64,000 bases of DNA from an uncultured Bacteroidales bacterium (GTDB taxonomy: Bacteria; Bacteroidota; Bacteroidia; Bacteroidales; P3): the NCBI GenBank assembly GCA_900314725.1, contig OMWJ01000012.1:1-64000 (forward strand). The letters run 5' to 3'. The notes under the pieces are model-generated. The model had not been told where the DNA came from and did no database searches. It saw only the letters and a list, made by a program, of their open reading frames with translations. Positions 28,218 to 38,178 of this stretch are shown here, one piece after another (within the stretch, counting starts at the first letter, position 1; each line of letters opens with the position of its first letter). A program made the translations under genes and the position numbers.

Positions 28218-28248
28218 TTTGTCAGTAAAATAAAAGGTTGTAATTTTG
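28218..28248 (+). promoter_or_regulatory. rpsO promoter
   Basis: TTTG (28218-28221), 19 bases, then TAATTTTG (28241-28248). It leaves a leader of about 70 bases before the rpsO ATG, where S15 autoregulation could act. Confidence 0.65.
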
Positions 28249-28327
28249 CGACTTCAAAATTGGACGAGGGTTGATGTAATATTTGCCGTTAGTTCATTAT
28301 GGTTTAACAAATAAAAAAAAGAATAAA

Positions 28328-28597
28328 ATGTATTTAACAAACGAAAAAAAACAAGAAATCTTTGCTCAGTATGGTAAAAATGCACAAGATACAGGTAGTG
28401 CAGAAGGTCAAATAGCTTTATTTACTTTCCGTATCAAACACCTTACTGAATATTGTAAAGAACATAAAAATGACAAATTCACAAACCGAGCTTTAGTTCT
28501 TTTAGTTGGTAAGCGTAGAAAGATGCTTGACTACTTAAAGAAGAAAGATATTGAAAGATATCGTGCCATAATAAAAGCTTTAGGTTTAAGAAAATAA
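28328..28597 (+). CDS. rpsO: 30S ribosomal protein S15
   Basis: An 89-residue ribosomal protein binding 16S rRNA in the central domain. The start is ATG 28328 (MYLTNEKKQEIF), giving the standard length; the upstream in-frame extension is leader. Conserved parts are DTGSAEGQIALFTFRIKHLTEYCKEH (in pieces: TGSAEGQIALFT and RIKHLTEY), LLVGKRRKMLDYL and YRAIIKALGLRK. It is followed by a terminator and then pnp, the usual neighbour. Confidence 0.97.
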   Translation: MYLTNEKKQEIFAQYGKNAQDTGSAEGQIALFTFRIKHLTEYCKEHKNDKFTNRALVLLVGKRRKMLDYLKKKDIERYRAIIKALGLRK

Positions 28598-28628
28598 TGT
28601 TAGAGAAACTAAAAATTTAAAATCTGAT

Positions 28629-28667
28629 AGCAAATATGACAAAACTCTATGTCATATTTGCTTTTTT
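28629..28667 (+). terminator. rpsO terminator
   Basis: AGCAAATATGACA pairs perfectly with TGTCATATTTGCT (13 bp), followed by TTTTT. Confidence 0.85.
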
Positions 28668-28784
28668 GCTGTTTTATGATTAGTTTGAAGCCAGATGTGC
28701 TATTTATTTAGGGTTAAAACCTTATGATTTATGGTTATTATTCCAAGCAGGGCTTCACTTGGAAAGATGTAAAAAAAATAAAAG

Positions 28785-31046
28785 ATGATTGGAACAAAAA
28801 AAATCTTCAACTTGCTTGATGGAAGACAAATAGAAATAGAGACCGGCAAGTTGGCAAAGCAAGCAGACGGTTCTGCTGTTGTAAGAATGGGCGATACTAT
28901 GATACTCGCTACTGTGTGTGCTAAGAAGGAAGCTGGAGCAGACGTAGATTTTATGCCTTTGAGTGTTGATTATCAAGAAAAATTTGCTGCAACAGGTAAA
29001 TTCCCTGGAGGTTTCTTTAAACGTGAGGCACGTCCTTCAGAGTACGAAATTCTTATTTCTCGTTTGGTAGATAGAGCTTTAAGACCTCTATTTCCAGACA
29101 ACTATCACGCAGAAGTACAAGTACAGATTACTCTTATATCTGGTGATGAAAAAAATCCACCAGATGCTTTAGCTGCTTTAGCTGCTGCAAGTGCTTTAGC
29201 ATGCAGTGATATTCCTTTTGACGGACCTGTAAGTGAATGTCGTGTTGCTTTGATTGATGGAGAGTTTAAGATAAATCCAAACTACGAAGAACAAGAAAGG
29301 GCAGAATTAGACCTTATCGTTGCTGCTACAAAGGACAATATAATGATGGTTGAAGGAGAGATGAAAGAGGTTTCTGAAGAGACTATGCTTGAAGCTCTAA
29401 AGGCTGCTCACGAAACTATAAAGATACATTGCCAAGCTCTTGAAGAACTAACTGAAATGGTTGGAAAAACCGTCAAGAGAGAATATTGCCATGAAGAAGA
29501 TGACGAAGAAATAAAACAAAAGATGCATGATGCTTGCTATCAGAGGTGTTATGATCTCGCAAAAGAAGGAATCAAGTCTAAACACGAAAGAGGTGAAAGA
29601 TTTGAAGCAATAAAAGAGGATTTCTTCTCAACCTTGGAAGAAGAATACAAGCAAGATCATGCTGTAATGCTTAACCGTTACTACAAAAACATTGAGAAAG
29701 AAGCCATGAGAAATATGGTTCTCAATGAAAGAGTACGTTTAGACGGAAGACAACTTGAAGAAATCCGTCCTATCTGGGCAGAAGTTGATTATCTTCCTTC
29801 AGCTCACGGTTCAGCTATCTTCACAAGAGGAGAAACACAATCGCTTTCTACATGTACTTTAGGAACAAAACTTGACGAACAAACAATAGATGGAGCAATG
29901 ATAGAGGGTTCTAACCGCTTCATTCTTCACTACAACTTCCCAGGATTTGCAACAGGAGAAGTAAAAGGCAACAAATCTACTTCAAGAAGAGAGATAGGAC
30001 ACGGCAATCTTGCTATGCGTGCTTTGAAACAAGTACTCCCTAACGAAGAAGACTGTCCTTATACTATCCGCGTTGTAAGTGATATATTGGAAAGCAACGG
30101 TTCTTCTTCCATGGCTACAGTTTGTGCTGGCTGTTTAGCACTGATGGACGCAGGTGTTCCTATTTCTAAGCCTGTTTCTGGTATTGCTATGGGACTGATA
30201 GAAAAAGATGGTAAATGGGCTGTTCTTTCAGACATCCTTGGTGATGAAGACCACTTAGGAGATATGGACTTCAAAGTTTGTGGAACTGCTGATGGTATCA
30301 CTGCTTGCCAAATGGACATAAAATGTGAAGGACTTTCTTACGATATACTTGCACAAGCTCTTGCACAAGCAAAACGCGGAAGAGAACATATCCTTAACAT
30401 TATCACAGACACTATCCCTGCTCCAAGAGAAGACTACAAACCTCATGTACCTCGTATTGTTTCAATGCATATTCCGAAAGAATTCATTGGTGCTGTTATA
30501 GGACCTCAAGGCAAGATAATACAAGAGATGCAGAAAGAAACCAACACAACTATCATTATTGAAGAAGTTGGCGATTTCGGCTTAGTTCAGATAGCATCTG
30601 CTGACAAAGAAGGCATAGAAAAGGCTGTTGCAAAAATCAAAGCCATAACTGCTGTACCCGAAGTTGGAGAAGTTTATGACGGAGTAGTGAAATCTATCCT
30701 TTCTTTTGGTGCTTTCATTGAGTTTATGCCAGGAAAAGAAGGCTTACTTCACGTTACAGAGATAGATTGGAAGAGAATAGAAAACGTTTCTGATGTTCTC
30801 AAAGAAGGAGACAAAGTAAGAATAAAACTTATAGGAATAGATAAGCAGACAGGTAAGTTTAAACTATCTCGTAAAGTTCTTATCCCTAAACCAGAAGGTT
30901 ATGTTGAGTCAAAGTCTCAGAGATCATCTTCTCCAAGAAACAACAATAGCAACAGCAACAACAGACAAAGACCTTCAAACAACTCTCAGAACAGATTCTC
31001 TCCTATGCGCAACAACAGTATGAGAAGAGATTCCGACAGATTCTAA
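28785..31046 (+). CDS. pnp: Polyribonucleotide nucleotidyltransferase (PNPase)
   Basis: A 753-residue 3'-5' phosphorolytic exoribonuclease of RNA decay. Two RNase PH domains (first with [17 protein letters not shown], second with [15 protein letters not shown]) flank a helical region. Then come a KH domain ([15 protein letters not shown]) and an S1 domain ([20 protein letters not shown]). The tail is low-complexity Asn/Arg/Ser ([12 protein letters not shown]). ATG 28785 is preceded by a purine-rich stretch. The leader (28741-28765) can form CCAAG...CTTGG, a weak hairpin. Confidence 0.97.
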   Translation: MIGTKKIFNLLDGRQIEIETGKLAKQADGSAVVRMGDTMILATVCAKKEAGADVDFMPLSVDYQEKFAATGKFPGGFFKREARPSEYEILISRLVDRALRPLFPDNYHAEVQVQITLISGDEKNPPDALAALAAASALACSDIPFDGPVSECRVALIDGEFKINPNYEEQERAELDLIVAATKDNIMMVEGEMKEVSEETMLEALKAAHETIKIHCQALEELTEMVGKTVKREYCHEEDDEEIKQKMHDACYQRCYDLAKEGIKSKHERGERFEAIKEDFFSTLEEEYKQDHAVMLNRYYKNIEKEAMRNMVLNERVRLDGRQLEEIRPIWAEVDYLPSAHGSAIFTRGETQSLSTCTLGTKLDEQTIDGAMIEGSNRFILHYNFPGFATGEVKGNKSTSRREIGHGNLAMRALKQVLPNEEDCPYTIRVVSDILESNGSSSMATVCAGCLALMDAGVPISKPVSGIAMGLIEKDGKWAVLSDILGDEDHLGDMDFKVCGTADGITACQMDIKCEGLSYDILAQALAQAKRGREHILNIITDTIPAPREDYKPHVPRIVSMHIPKEFIGAVIGPQGKIIQEMQKETNTTIIIEEVGDFGLVQIASADKEGIEKAVAKIKAITAVPEVGEVYDGVVKSILSFGAFIEFMPGKEGLLHVTEIDWKRIENVSDVLKEGDKVRIKLIGIDKQTGKFKLSRKVLIPKPEGYVESKSQRSSSPRNNNSNSNNRQRPSNNSQNRFSPMRNNSMRRDSDRF

Positions 31047-31073
31047 TTACACAACATCTTATGTACAATATCA

Positions 31074-31108
31074 AAGCCATAAACTTCAAAAGAGTTTATG
31101 GCATTTTT
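31074..31108 (+). terminator. pnp terminator
   Basis: GCCATAAACT pairs with AGTTTATGGC, followed by ATTTTT. Confidence 0.8.
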
Positions 31109-31167
31109 CTTTACAAAACACAGAATCTGCCAAAACAATATAAAATCAATATTATTACCATACAAAA

Positions 31168-31199
31168 TTTGCATATCTCAAAAAAATATCTTATCTTTG
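31168..31199 (+). promoter_or_regulatory. Promoter without a following ORF
   Basis: TTTG (31168-31171), 20 bases, then TATCTTTG (31192-31199): a near-ideal pair. No ORF follows until 31680, which has its own promoter. Transcription would begin near 31206. Confidence 0.6.
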
Positions 31200-31205
31200 C
31201 AAATA

Positions 31206-31337
31206 GATAATCAGTGGTTTTGAGTAAAGTTTTTGCAAGAACGTAATATATATACTTAAAACCATAATTCTCAAGCGAAGACTCCTCATATATTCTTTTT
31301 AATGAAAGAAATATAGTATCAAAACCTATTGATTATC
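31206..31337 (+). ncRNA. Candidate structured RNA (6S-like shape)
   Basis: The predicted transcript start coincides with GATAATCAGTGGTTTTGA (31206-31223), which pairs with TCAAAACCTATTGATTATC (31319-31337) with only a bulge and a mismatch. A long closing helix thus encloses a largely open middle of about 95 bases. A second partial stem, TATATTCTTT with AAAGAAATATA, lies near the 3' side. A long helix with an internal bubble and its own promoter resembles 6S-type RNAs, but no family consensus was verified. Repeat copy C follows and could end transcription. Confidence 0.4.
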
Positions 31338-31351
31338 ATCTAAATATAAGG

Positions 31352-31490
31352 CAAAAACTCTTCGTTTTAAGAAATTAACACCAAGACTTTTTCAACAAAA
31401 AACTAAGTTTTCAAAGATTAAAACGAAGATTTTTTTCAAAAAGACCTTATATCCCTCCCGCAAAACCAAGTCCTGCGAGAGAAGGGATTG
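31352..31490. repeat. Interspersed palindromic repeat, copy C, plus adjacent hairpin
   Basis: CTCTTCGTTTTAAGA near 31357 and GATTAAAACGAAGA near 31417 are inverted; the interior carries CCAAGACTTTTT and AAACTAAGTTTT. This copy is diverged and lacks the TTGATGTTTAGG core. Immediately after it, ATCCCTCCCGCA and TGCGAGAGAAGGGAT (31451-31488) form a separate hairpin richer in GC. Confidence 0.55.
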
Positions 31491-31602
31491 TTATACTCCT
31501 ACATAAAGTTTTTTTTATAAAAAGTTTATACAACAAAAAAATATCATTTCCTCTGTTAAAATTATAAGTCTTAAAAATTTTTTTCACAAATTTCTAATAC
31601 TA

Positions 31603-31636
31603 TGACACGATTTGACAGTATAGAGATATAATTTTG
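31603..31636 (+). promoter_or_regulatory. Promoter of the 31680 gene, WYL-promoter-like
   Basis: CTATGACACGATTTGACA is followed by -7 box TAATTTTG (31629-31636). The WYL gene promoter at 1241-1277 has CTATGACACAATTTGTCA with the same spacing to its -7 box, so the two may share a regulator. Confidence 0.5.
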
Positions 31637-31679
31637 CACTTATCACAATTATTAACATAAAAAATAAGGAGAATAATAT

Positions 31680-32087
31680 ATGGACAAAAATTTAGAACAA
31701 AAAATTCGTGCATACATTAAAGGTTATGCAAAAATAGAAGAAACAGAAACTATCTATGATGAAATAGATTCTTACAAGTCGAAACACTTTTCTAAAAAGT
31801 TAGAAGAGCCTTTTTATATCTTTGATAAGAGAAGGGATGGCTATTACAAATTTTCGTGTGGTGAAGGATGGTATTATGAAGGGGTTGTTTTTGATCCTAA
31901 AGATGAATACTATGAAGATGAACCTACCATCCCTGAGTATGTATATTCTCTAAAGTTTAAAAATGGGCTCAAAGAATATTTTGGCGACAGTGATTTAAAA
32001 CAACTAATGAAAGAGGACCGATTTATACCAATTACAGCAGATTTATTCGCAGAAGCACTGCTACAATATATTAAAAGTAAAGAATAG
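31680..32087 (+). CDS. Small acidic protein of unknown function
   Basis: A 135-residue cytosolic protein with no signal peptide or membrane segment. It is rich in Asp, Glu, Lys and Tyr. Residues 40-95 look like a beta-sheet unit (FYIFDKRRDGYYKFSCGEGW, VYSLKFKNGLKEYF), and the ends are helical. No family was recognised. It is preceded by AGGAGAA, a good ribosome-binding site, and by a promoter similar to that of the WYL regulator. It is probably a single-gene unit. Confidence 0.7.
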   Translation: MDKNLEQKIRAYIKGYAKIEETETIYDEIDSYKSKHFSKKLEEPFYIFDKRRDGYYKFSCGEGWYYEGVVFDPKDEYYEDEPTIPEYVYSLKFKNGLKEYFGDSDLKQLMKEDRFIPITADLFAEALLQYIKSKE

Positions 32088-32429
32088 AAAAAAACAAAGT
32101 ATAAGTACTCATAAGCATCATAACTAATAATCTCATTTTTTGTAATAATGAATTAATAAAGAAATAAAATTTTATATATGAATAACTAAAGAATAAAAAA
32201 CTTTACTAACCTTGCGATGTAAGTTTGATTTGACATTTTTCTTTTCTATTCTCCATAGTGGAAGAAAAAAGAAAATGAATTTAAAGTATAAAATATAGCG
32301 TTTGCTATTTGTTCAAAATTTTAATGTGAAACTTCGCAACACATTTCAGAGAATGGCATAACGCATAAAAAAAGGCTTTAAAGTTGCAATAACATTAAAG
32401 CCTTTCAACAATCCGTGTTCGTTTTTCTT
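32088..32429. other. Gap with a minus-strand terminator only
   Basis: No ORF or RNA gene is recognisable here. The only clear signal is the hairpin at 32371-32405 serving the minus-strand lipoprotein gene. AT content is very high. Confidence 0.5.
32371..32405 (-). terminator. Terminator of the lipoprotein gene
   Basis: AAAGGCTTTAA pairs with TTAAAGCCTTT. On the minus strand the stem is followed by a T7 run. Confidence 0.8.
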
Positions 32430-32879
32430 TTATCTTAAATTTCCTTCTTTTGTAAGAGTATAAGTTCCTTCTTTTTGGTTATGAGGCAAAGCTCCTTTAA
32501 ACTTCATCTTTGAAGCACTTATTTCAACTATTTTATAAGTTATATTGCCTTCTTGTTGCATATAATCAGGAAGAGTAATTATAATTGTGTTGCCATCTAA
32601 TTCCCAATGAAAATCTGTAACCAAAAGAACTCTATCACTATCGGTTTTATCGTAATAGTGGAAATTGCCATTGTAATCATCTCCATTATCTTCTGCAAGC
32701 CAGAAACGATAATAAGTATTACCTAAATCCAGGTTCCAAACTCCATATATATATTCTTCTATTTGAGCTTGGCTAAGGTTTGTCGCATCGTCATCATCAT
32801 CGTCATCGCATGCAGAAAAACTGAATACTGTTGCTGTTGCGAACAAAATAAAGAATAATCTTTTAAATAATTTCTTCAT
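32430..32879 (-). CDS. Small lipocalin-like lipoprotein
   Basis: The start is set at ATG 32877-32879 (MKKLFKRLFFILFATATVFS), giving a signal peptide and lipobox FSAC. Right after the Cys comes a run of seven Asp, typical of surface lipoproteins in Bacteroidota. The mature 125 residues are beta-rich (GVWNLDLGNTYYRFWLAE, NTIIITLPDYM, GTYTLTKEG), compatible with a lipocalin-like barrel of unknown ligand. It is last in the minus-strand run and separated from the TPR gene by about 95 bp. Confidence 0.7.
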   Translation of the reverse strand: MKKLFKRLFFILFATATVFSFSACDDDDDDDATNLSQAQIEEYIYGVWNLDLGNTYYRFWLAEDNGDDYNGNFHYYDKTDSDRVLLVTDFHWELDGNTIIITLPDYMQQEGNITYKIVEISASKMKFKGALPHNQKEGTYTLTKEGNLR

Positions 32880-32975
32880 AATTAAATTTGCTGATGTTAT
32901 CACATTTCAGCCCATCGGTTTAATGTTAATAATATGTTATAAAAACGAAATTTATTTTCTTTTATTGTGCAAATT

Positions 32976-34013
32976 CTACTCCATAGTGTAACGAGAAAAG
33001 TAATAGTTGTTAGTTAAGGGAATAGGATTAGCTCTGAGATATTTTAGAAGTTTATCCCACATAGTCTTATGAGAATTTATCCAAGAAGAACTTTCTTTTG
33101 TATTGCCATACGCAAAAAGATAATAGTTGTAAGCGTCAAACAATCCGTTATCCATAAGTTTTTTTTCATAATTAAACAGAGGATTATCAAAATCTTTTGC
33201 TTCTTTATATAGATTAGAAATAAAGAGTTTGCGTATTTGACCAAGAGTTGATATGTCAATATAACGTTTGCCTTTCACACACTTCAGCATAATGGAATTG
33301 AAAACAGATGGAAAAACATTTTTCCGTTCAAAAGAATCAGAATACACAATGATATTGTTATTGAAATCTACGCTTGCGTTTACTCCTAAAGAAATCCCAT
33401 CCCTATAAGCATAGAACAGTTCCTTAGAAAACTCTTTACTTCTTTCGCTCTCAGGCTCAAGAATCATAAATATTTCTCCATATAACAATCCCCACACAAC
33501 TTCTGTACTCATAAGAAATACTTTGGCTGCTCTATAATAATTTGAGGCAAACATCGGGTCTTTTTCAATACCTTTCTCATACCAATAAAGTGCTTCCCTA
33601 TAGTTTCCCTCTTTATATTTTATGTTACCAAGTTCAAGATGAAGATTGCCTGCATTAGGGTATTTATTTAAACCCATAGTGTATATATCCACAGCCTTAT
33701 ATGAATTGCCATTTTCATCGTATGCGTTACCAAGAAGTTGATAGACATCGCTTGGAATGCTGTCAGGTTTTTCTAAAAAAGGTTTCAAAACGTTTATTGC
33801 TTTCTGAAATTCATCGTTACAATAATAAGTCCAAGCCAACTCGTATGAACACCTTAACTCATCTTCACCATTTTTTAATGCTTTGGTCAAAAGATGTTCT
33901 GCGTCAAACCATCTTTTCTCATCTATAGCTTTAAGTGCTTTATTATATAAAGTATCTTGAGAATAAGCTTGGGCAAAAAACAACACTAATAAAACAAAAA
34001 CTACCCTTTTCAT
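32976..34013 (-). CDS. Exported TPR-repeat protein
   Basis: A 345-residue protein with signal peptide MKRVVFVLLVLFFAQAYSQ. TPR-like repeats run over residues 20-170 (ALKAIDEKRWFDAEHLLTKAL, DVYQLLGNAYDENGNSYKAV, LHLELGNIKYKEGNYREALYWYEKGI). The remaining half has no recognised domain and contains several aromatic-rich helices. It follows atpB by 22 bp. Its role is unknown. Confidence 0.75.
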   Translation of the reverse strand: MKRVVFVLLVLFFAQAYSQDTLYNKALKAIDEKRWFDAEHLLTKALKNGEDELRCSYELAWTYYCNDEFQKAINVLKPFLEKPDSIPSDVYQLLGNAYDENGNSYKAVDIYTMGLNKYPNAGNLHLELGNIKYKEGNYREALYWYEKGIEKDPMFASNYYRAAKVFLMSTEVVWGLLYGEIFMILEPESERSKEFSKELFYAYRDGISLGVNASVDFNNNIIVYSDSFERKNVFPSVFNSIMLKCVKGKRYIDISTLGQIRKLFISNLYKEAKDFDNPLFNYEKKLMDNGLFDAYNYYLFAYGNTKESSSWINSHKTMWDKLLKYLRANPIPLTNNYYFSRYTME

Positions 34014-34035
34014 AAAAAATAAAATTTAACTATCA

Positions 34036-35085
34036 TTATTTTTCTCTTGCCATACCTATATATATAGCAGAAAGAAATGTGAAAACGTATGCTTGAATGA
34101 AAGCAACTAAACATTCTACCAAAAACATAAAGACCCCAAACAAAATAGAAACCACACTAAAACCATAACCAGAAATAGGAGAATTGGCACCAAAGATAAA
34201 TATGATACAAACAAATGCAAGCATAATAACATGTCCAGCAGTTATGTTTGCAAACAATCGCACACATAGAGAGAATGGTTTTGTAAATATTTCTATAAAT
34301 TCTAAAGCTGGCATAAGAGGAACAGGCAGTTTCAACCAAGCAGGGACTGATGGATTAACTATATGTTTCCAATAATGCTTTGTTGTAGAAAACATCATAA
34401 TAACAAAAGTAAATAGTGCCAAAACAATCGTTACAGCTATATTCCCTGTGATATTTGCTCCACCAGGGAAAAAAGGCATCAATCCAAAAAGATTACACAA
34501 AAAGATAAACAAAAAAGCAGACAGAAGATAGTTCATATATTTTCCATAATGCTCTTCGCCTATGTTTGGTTTTGCTATGTCTTCTGAAATAAAGCCTATA
34601 AAAAACTCCAATACTGTTTGAATGCCCTTTGGCTCTTGTCCTTCTCTTTTCTTTGCACGCTTTACACTACGCAAAACAACGAAGACAATAAAACCACAGA
34701 CTATCATTATTCCAAAAACATTCTTTGTTATAGAAAAATCTAAAGGAGTGCTTAAGTATTCATTCTTATTATCCACACTTATTATCTTTCCTTTTAGTTT
34801 TACACCATCTTTTTCTGTTGCATAACGAAAACCTTTATATGCTTCTCCCCCATGTAGATGATTAGACATAAAAACAGAGACTTTACCATCATTTATTAAT
34901 ATGACAGGTAAAGGTATTGCTATCTCATGACCTTTGATAGAACATATCTCCCAAGAATGTTCATCGCCAAGGTGTTGCATTATTGTATTTCCAACATTAA
35001 AACTTTCTTTTTCTTCGTTAGCATAAAGATTATTAGTACATAATCCCAACGTTGTAAGCAATAATATCAAAAATATCTTCTTCAT
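34036..35085 (-). CDS. atpB: F0F1 ATP synthase subunit a
   Basis: A 349-residue membrane subunit forming the proton channel of F-type ATP synthase. It has the N-terminal signal peptide and long extracytoplasmic extension seen in Bacteroidota subunit a (MKKIFLILLLTTLG). The core motifs are FSLCVRLFANITAGHVIM, containing the essential Arg, and ECLVAFIQAYVFTFLSAIYIGM. The other F0 and F1 genes, normally adjacent (atpE, atpF, atpH), are not in this window. Here atpB sits 12 bp after dxs and before a TPR gene, an unusual context. Confidence 0.95.
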   Translation of the reverse strand: MKKIFLILLLTTLGLCTNNLYANEEKESFNVGNTIMQHLGDEHSWEICSIKGHEIAIPLPVILINDGKVSVFMSNHLHGGEAYKGFRYATEKDGVKLKGKIISVDNKNEYLSTPLDFSITKNVFGIMIVCGFIVFVVLRSVKRAKKREGQEPKGIQTVLEFFIGFISEDIAKPNIGEEHYGKYMNYLLSAFLFIFLCNLFGLMPFFPGGANITGNIAVTIVLALFTFVIMMFSTTKHYWKHIVNPSVPAWLKLPVPLMPALEFIEIFTKPFSLCVRLFANITAGHVIMLAFVCIIFIFGANSPISGYGFSVVSILFGVFMFLVECLVAFIQAYVFTFLSAIYIGMAREK

Positions 35086-35097
35086 ATAACAAACTCC

Positions 35098-36996
35098 TTA
35101 TTTTATTTGTCTGATTGTTTCCGTTATGCTTTCTACATCAATACCACACAACTTTTGTAGTTCAGATACAGAACCATGTTCTATAAATTTATCTGGCAAC
35201 CCCAAACAAGTTATATTATTATTTAATTTATGTTGTTTTATATAGTCTTCCACACTCCAACCAAAACCACCTCTTATTACACCGTCTTCTATTGTTATGA
35301 TGTTATCATACTTAGCACAGACCTCATCCAAAAGAGAAGTGTCTAAAGGTTTTAAAAAACGCATATTGTATAAACCAATATTCTTTCCTTCTTGCTTTAG
35401 GCATTCAATAGCCTTTTTTGCATTGTTGTATATAGAACCTATAGTCAAAACAGCCGTCTTTTCTCCCTCAAAAACTTTTTCTGCTCTGCCTATTTCTAAA
35501 TTCTTAACAGTATATTGAGAATATCTATGAAAACATTTACCTCGTGGATAACGAATAGCAAAAGGTTTATCTACACTATAAGCCAAATACATCATATCTT
35601 GCAGCTCATATTCATCTTTAGGAGCAGCAACAATCATATTCGGAATCATATTTAAGTAGGCTAAATCAAAAACTCCATGATGTGTTGCTCCATCTTCTCC
35701 AACAAGTCCAGCCCTATCAATACAAAAAACAACATGAAGATTTTGCAAGGCAACATCATGTATAATCTGATCTATACCTCTCTGCAAAAATGAAGAATAT
35801 ATACAACAATAAGGAACTATTCCCCTTGTAGATAATCCTGCTGAAAAAGTAACAGCATGTTCTTCCGCTATACCAACATCAAAAGTTCTATCTGGGAACT
35901 TTTCTTTCATTTCATTAAGACCAGAACCTGTAAGCATAGCAGGAGTAATACAAGCAATATTTTTATGTTTCTGTGCTAAAGAGATTAGTGTTTCTCCAAA
36001 TATTTCTTGAAATTTCTTTACACCTCCTTCTTTTTCGGATTTAGATTCTAATGCTCCTGTCTCAGAATTAAACAAACCAGGAGCATGATATGTTGTTGGA
36101 TTGTTTTCTGCTGCTACTAATCCTTTACCTTTTTTTGTTATTATATGAAGAAGTTTTGGCCCTTGTATTCTTTTTAATCCACTTAATGTTTTTAAAAGTT
36201 GATTTAAATCATTGCCATCTATTGGTCCAAAATATCTAAAGTTCAAAGCTTCAAAGAAGTTACTCTTTCCCGAAAACCATGATTTTATAGAAAACAAAAT
36301 ACGCTTAAAAAATGTTCTATGAGGATTATATTCTTCTTTGTTACCTCCAAGAGCATTCCATATCTTGTTTTTTATTCTGTTATATGTATGTGAAGTTGTA
36401 ATTGTGGTAAGATACTGACTCAATGCTCCTACTCCTTCATCTATAGCAATACCATTATCATTAAGAATAACAAGTAAATTAGCTGATGTACTCCCAGCAT
36501 GATTAAGTGCTTCAAAGGCTTCACCACCTGTCATTGAACCATCTCCAATAACAGCAATATGATATTTGGAACTATCTCCTTTAATCTTATCTGCAACTGC
36601 CATACCTAAAGAGGCAGAAACAGATGTCGAAGCATGTCCTGTTCCAAAACTATCAAAAGAAGATTCATCTCTACGAGGAAATCCACTTGGACCATTAAGT
36701 TTTCTAATATTCTTAAAATCTTCTTTTCTCCCTGTTAGCACTTTGTGAGCGTATGCTTGATGTCCAACATCCCAAACTAAAGTATCATTAGGAATATCAA
36801 AAAGATAATGTAGTGCAACAGCAAGTTCCACAGTACCCAAAGAAGATGCAAGATGTCCTGGATTTTCACTTAATACATCTATAATATATTGCCTTACATC
36901 ATTGCAAAGTTCTTTCAATTCAGACTTAGACAACGACTTAATATCCTTCGGATAGTTTATCTTTTGTAATATATTTCCTAAAGAAATTTCTTTCAT
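35098..36996 (-). CDS. dxs: 1-deoxy-D-xylulose-5-phosphate synthase
   Basis: A 632-residue thiamine-diphosphate enzyme joining pyruvate and glyceraldehyde-3-phosphate, the first step of the MEP isoprenoid pathway. The ThDP-binding motif is GDGSMTGGEAFEALNHAG with LNDNGIAID. The pyrimidine domain shows GIAEEHAVTFSAGL and the C-terminal domain GGFGWSVEDY. The length is typical. Neighbours at 12 and 15 bp suggest one transcript with the GATE-domain gene and atpB. Confidence 0.97.
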   Translation of the reverse strand: MKEISLGNILQKINYPKDIKSLSKSELKELCNDVRQYIIDVLSENPGHLASSLGTVELAVALHYLFDIPNDTLVWDVGHQAYAHKVLTGRKEDFKNIRKLNGPSGFPRRDESSFDSFGTGHASTSVSASLGMAVADKIKGDSSKYHIAVIGDGSMTGGEAFEALNHAGSTSANLLVILNDNGIAIDEGVGALSQYLTTITTSHTYNRIKNKIWNALGGNKEEYNPHRTFFKRILFSIKSWFSGKSNFFEALNFRYFGPIDGNDLNQLLKTLSGLKRIQGPKLLHIITKKGKGLVAAENNPTTYHAPGLFNSETGALESKSEKEGGVKKFQEIFGETLISLAQKHKNIACITPAMLTGSGLNEMKEKFPDRTFDVGIAEEHAVTFSAGLSTRGIVPYCCIYSSFLQRGIDQIIHDVALQNLHVVFCIDRAGLVGEDGATHHGVFDLAYLNMIPNMIVAAPKDEYELQDMMYLAYSVDKPFAIRYPRGKCFHRYSQYTVKNLEIGRAEKVFEGEKTAVLTIGSIYNNAKKAIECLKQEGKNIGLYNMRFLKPLDTSLLDEVCAKYDNIITIEDGVIRGGFGWSVEDYIKQHKLNNNITCLGLPDKFIEHGSVSELQKLCGIDVESITETIRQIK

Positions 36997-37011
36997 TCTT
37001 TCGTTTGAAGT

Positions 37012-38157
37012 TTATATCAAAGACAGCAACAAAAATAGGAAGTGGGCAAAAATACCTGCAGCCAAACCTCCAAACGTATGTGCTAAGATAGCTTTTGAAA
37101 TAAGTTTTCTATATCCTAAAGAATCCAACATGGCAGCGTGTGTAGAAAGATAACCACTCCAACACATACCTATTGCAGTAAAAACAGCTACAGCATTACC
37201 ATCTAAAATTCCACTATTTGCAAAAGAAGAAACTAATCCAAGAGCAGCACCAACACTACCCAAAGCCGTCATTGGAAATGCAATAAACTCCATGTGGCTA
37301 AAACCAAATAACCACTCAAAAACCCAATGTATTTTATCTGCAAGCCAAGGTAGGATAGGAACACCTTGTCCTATACCTCCATCATAGCCTCCTGCTGGTG
37401 CGGCATTGGTTATTAATAATACAAGTGTTGTAATAATAAGTACTCCTGGAATAATGGCAAGTCCAAGTTCTACTCCCGTTTTTCCGCCATCAAGTAAAGA
37501 ATTCAATACTCTAAGAAATAGACTATCTTTTTGCTGAGCAGATTCTGGTATTTCCGTATCATCTTGTACTGCATGAGGAACAACTGATTCTTTCATTTCT
37601 GGATATGATCTAAGGACAAATCGTTGCATTAGACGAGTAGAAACAACACTACCAACCACTGCACCTATCAATCCTACAATAGCTCCCAGCAGATAGTTCT
37701 GCCCATATCCTACCATTGATATTATAACCACAAAACCCATACCAAAAGCAGTTCCAAAGTTAGTTAGAGATACAAGCTGGTATTTTTTAAAATAAGAAGA
37801 GAAGTTTTTATCTTTTGATAAAGCAATAATAGCAGGATTATCTGAAAGAAAAGTCATCACTCCTCCTAATGCTGCAACGCCAGGAAGATTATATAAAGGT
37901 TTCATTAATGGTCTTAGCAATTTTTCCAACAGACTAACAACGCCAAACTCTGCCAACAATTTACTTAACGCTCCTGTCAAAACAGTTATACCCATTAGGT
38001 AGAAAACTGTATTCAATAAAAGATCATGCGCTGTTCTCATTATGGTATTCATCATATTTGCCATTCCCATGCGAGAAGCCAACAATCCAAAAACAACGAC
38101 AATGACTACAAGAAAAATTATTGCTTCTTTTACCTTATGTTCAAAAAACTTTTTCAT
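37012..38157 (-). CDS. Nucleoside-recognition (GATE) domain membrane protein
   Basis: A 381-residue inner-membrane protein with about 8-10 hydrophobic segments, such as AIIFLVVIVVVFGLLASRMG and MGITVLTGALSKLLAE. The GATE/nucleoside-recognition domain pattern is visible in GGVMTFLSDNPAIIAL and AFPMTALGSVGAALGL. A charged cytoplasmic loop (about 180-205, HAVQDDTEIPESAQQ) splits the two halves. Members resemble spore maturation proteins A/B and nucleoside or ion permeases; the substrate is unknown. Confidence 0.75.
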   Translation of the reverse strand: MKKFFEHKVKEAIIFLVVIVVVFGLLASRMGMANMMNTIMRTAHDLLLNTVFYLMGITVLTGALSKLLAEFGVVSLLEKLLRPLMKPLYNLPGVAALGGVMTFLSDNPAIIALSKDKNFSSYFKKYQLVSLTNFGTAFGMGFVVIISMVGYGQNYLLGAIVGLIGAVVGSVVSTRLMQRFVLRSYPEMKESVVPHAVQDDTEIPESAQQKDSLFLRVLNSLLDGGKTGVELGLAIIPGVLIITTLVLLITNAAPAGGYDGGIGQGVPILPWLADKIHWVFEWLFGFSHMEFIAFPMTALGSVGAALGLVSSFANSGILDGNAVAVFTAIGMCWSGYLSTHAAMLDSLGYRKLISKAILAHTFGGLAAGIFAHFLFLLLSLI

Positions 38158-38178
38158 ACTATTTAGATTATATACTGT

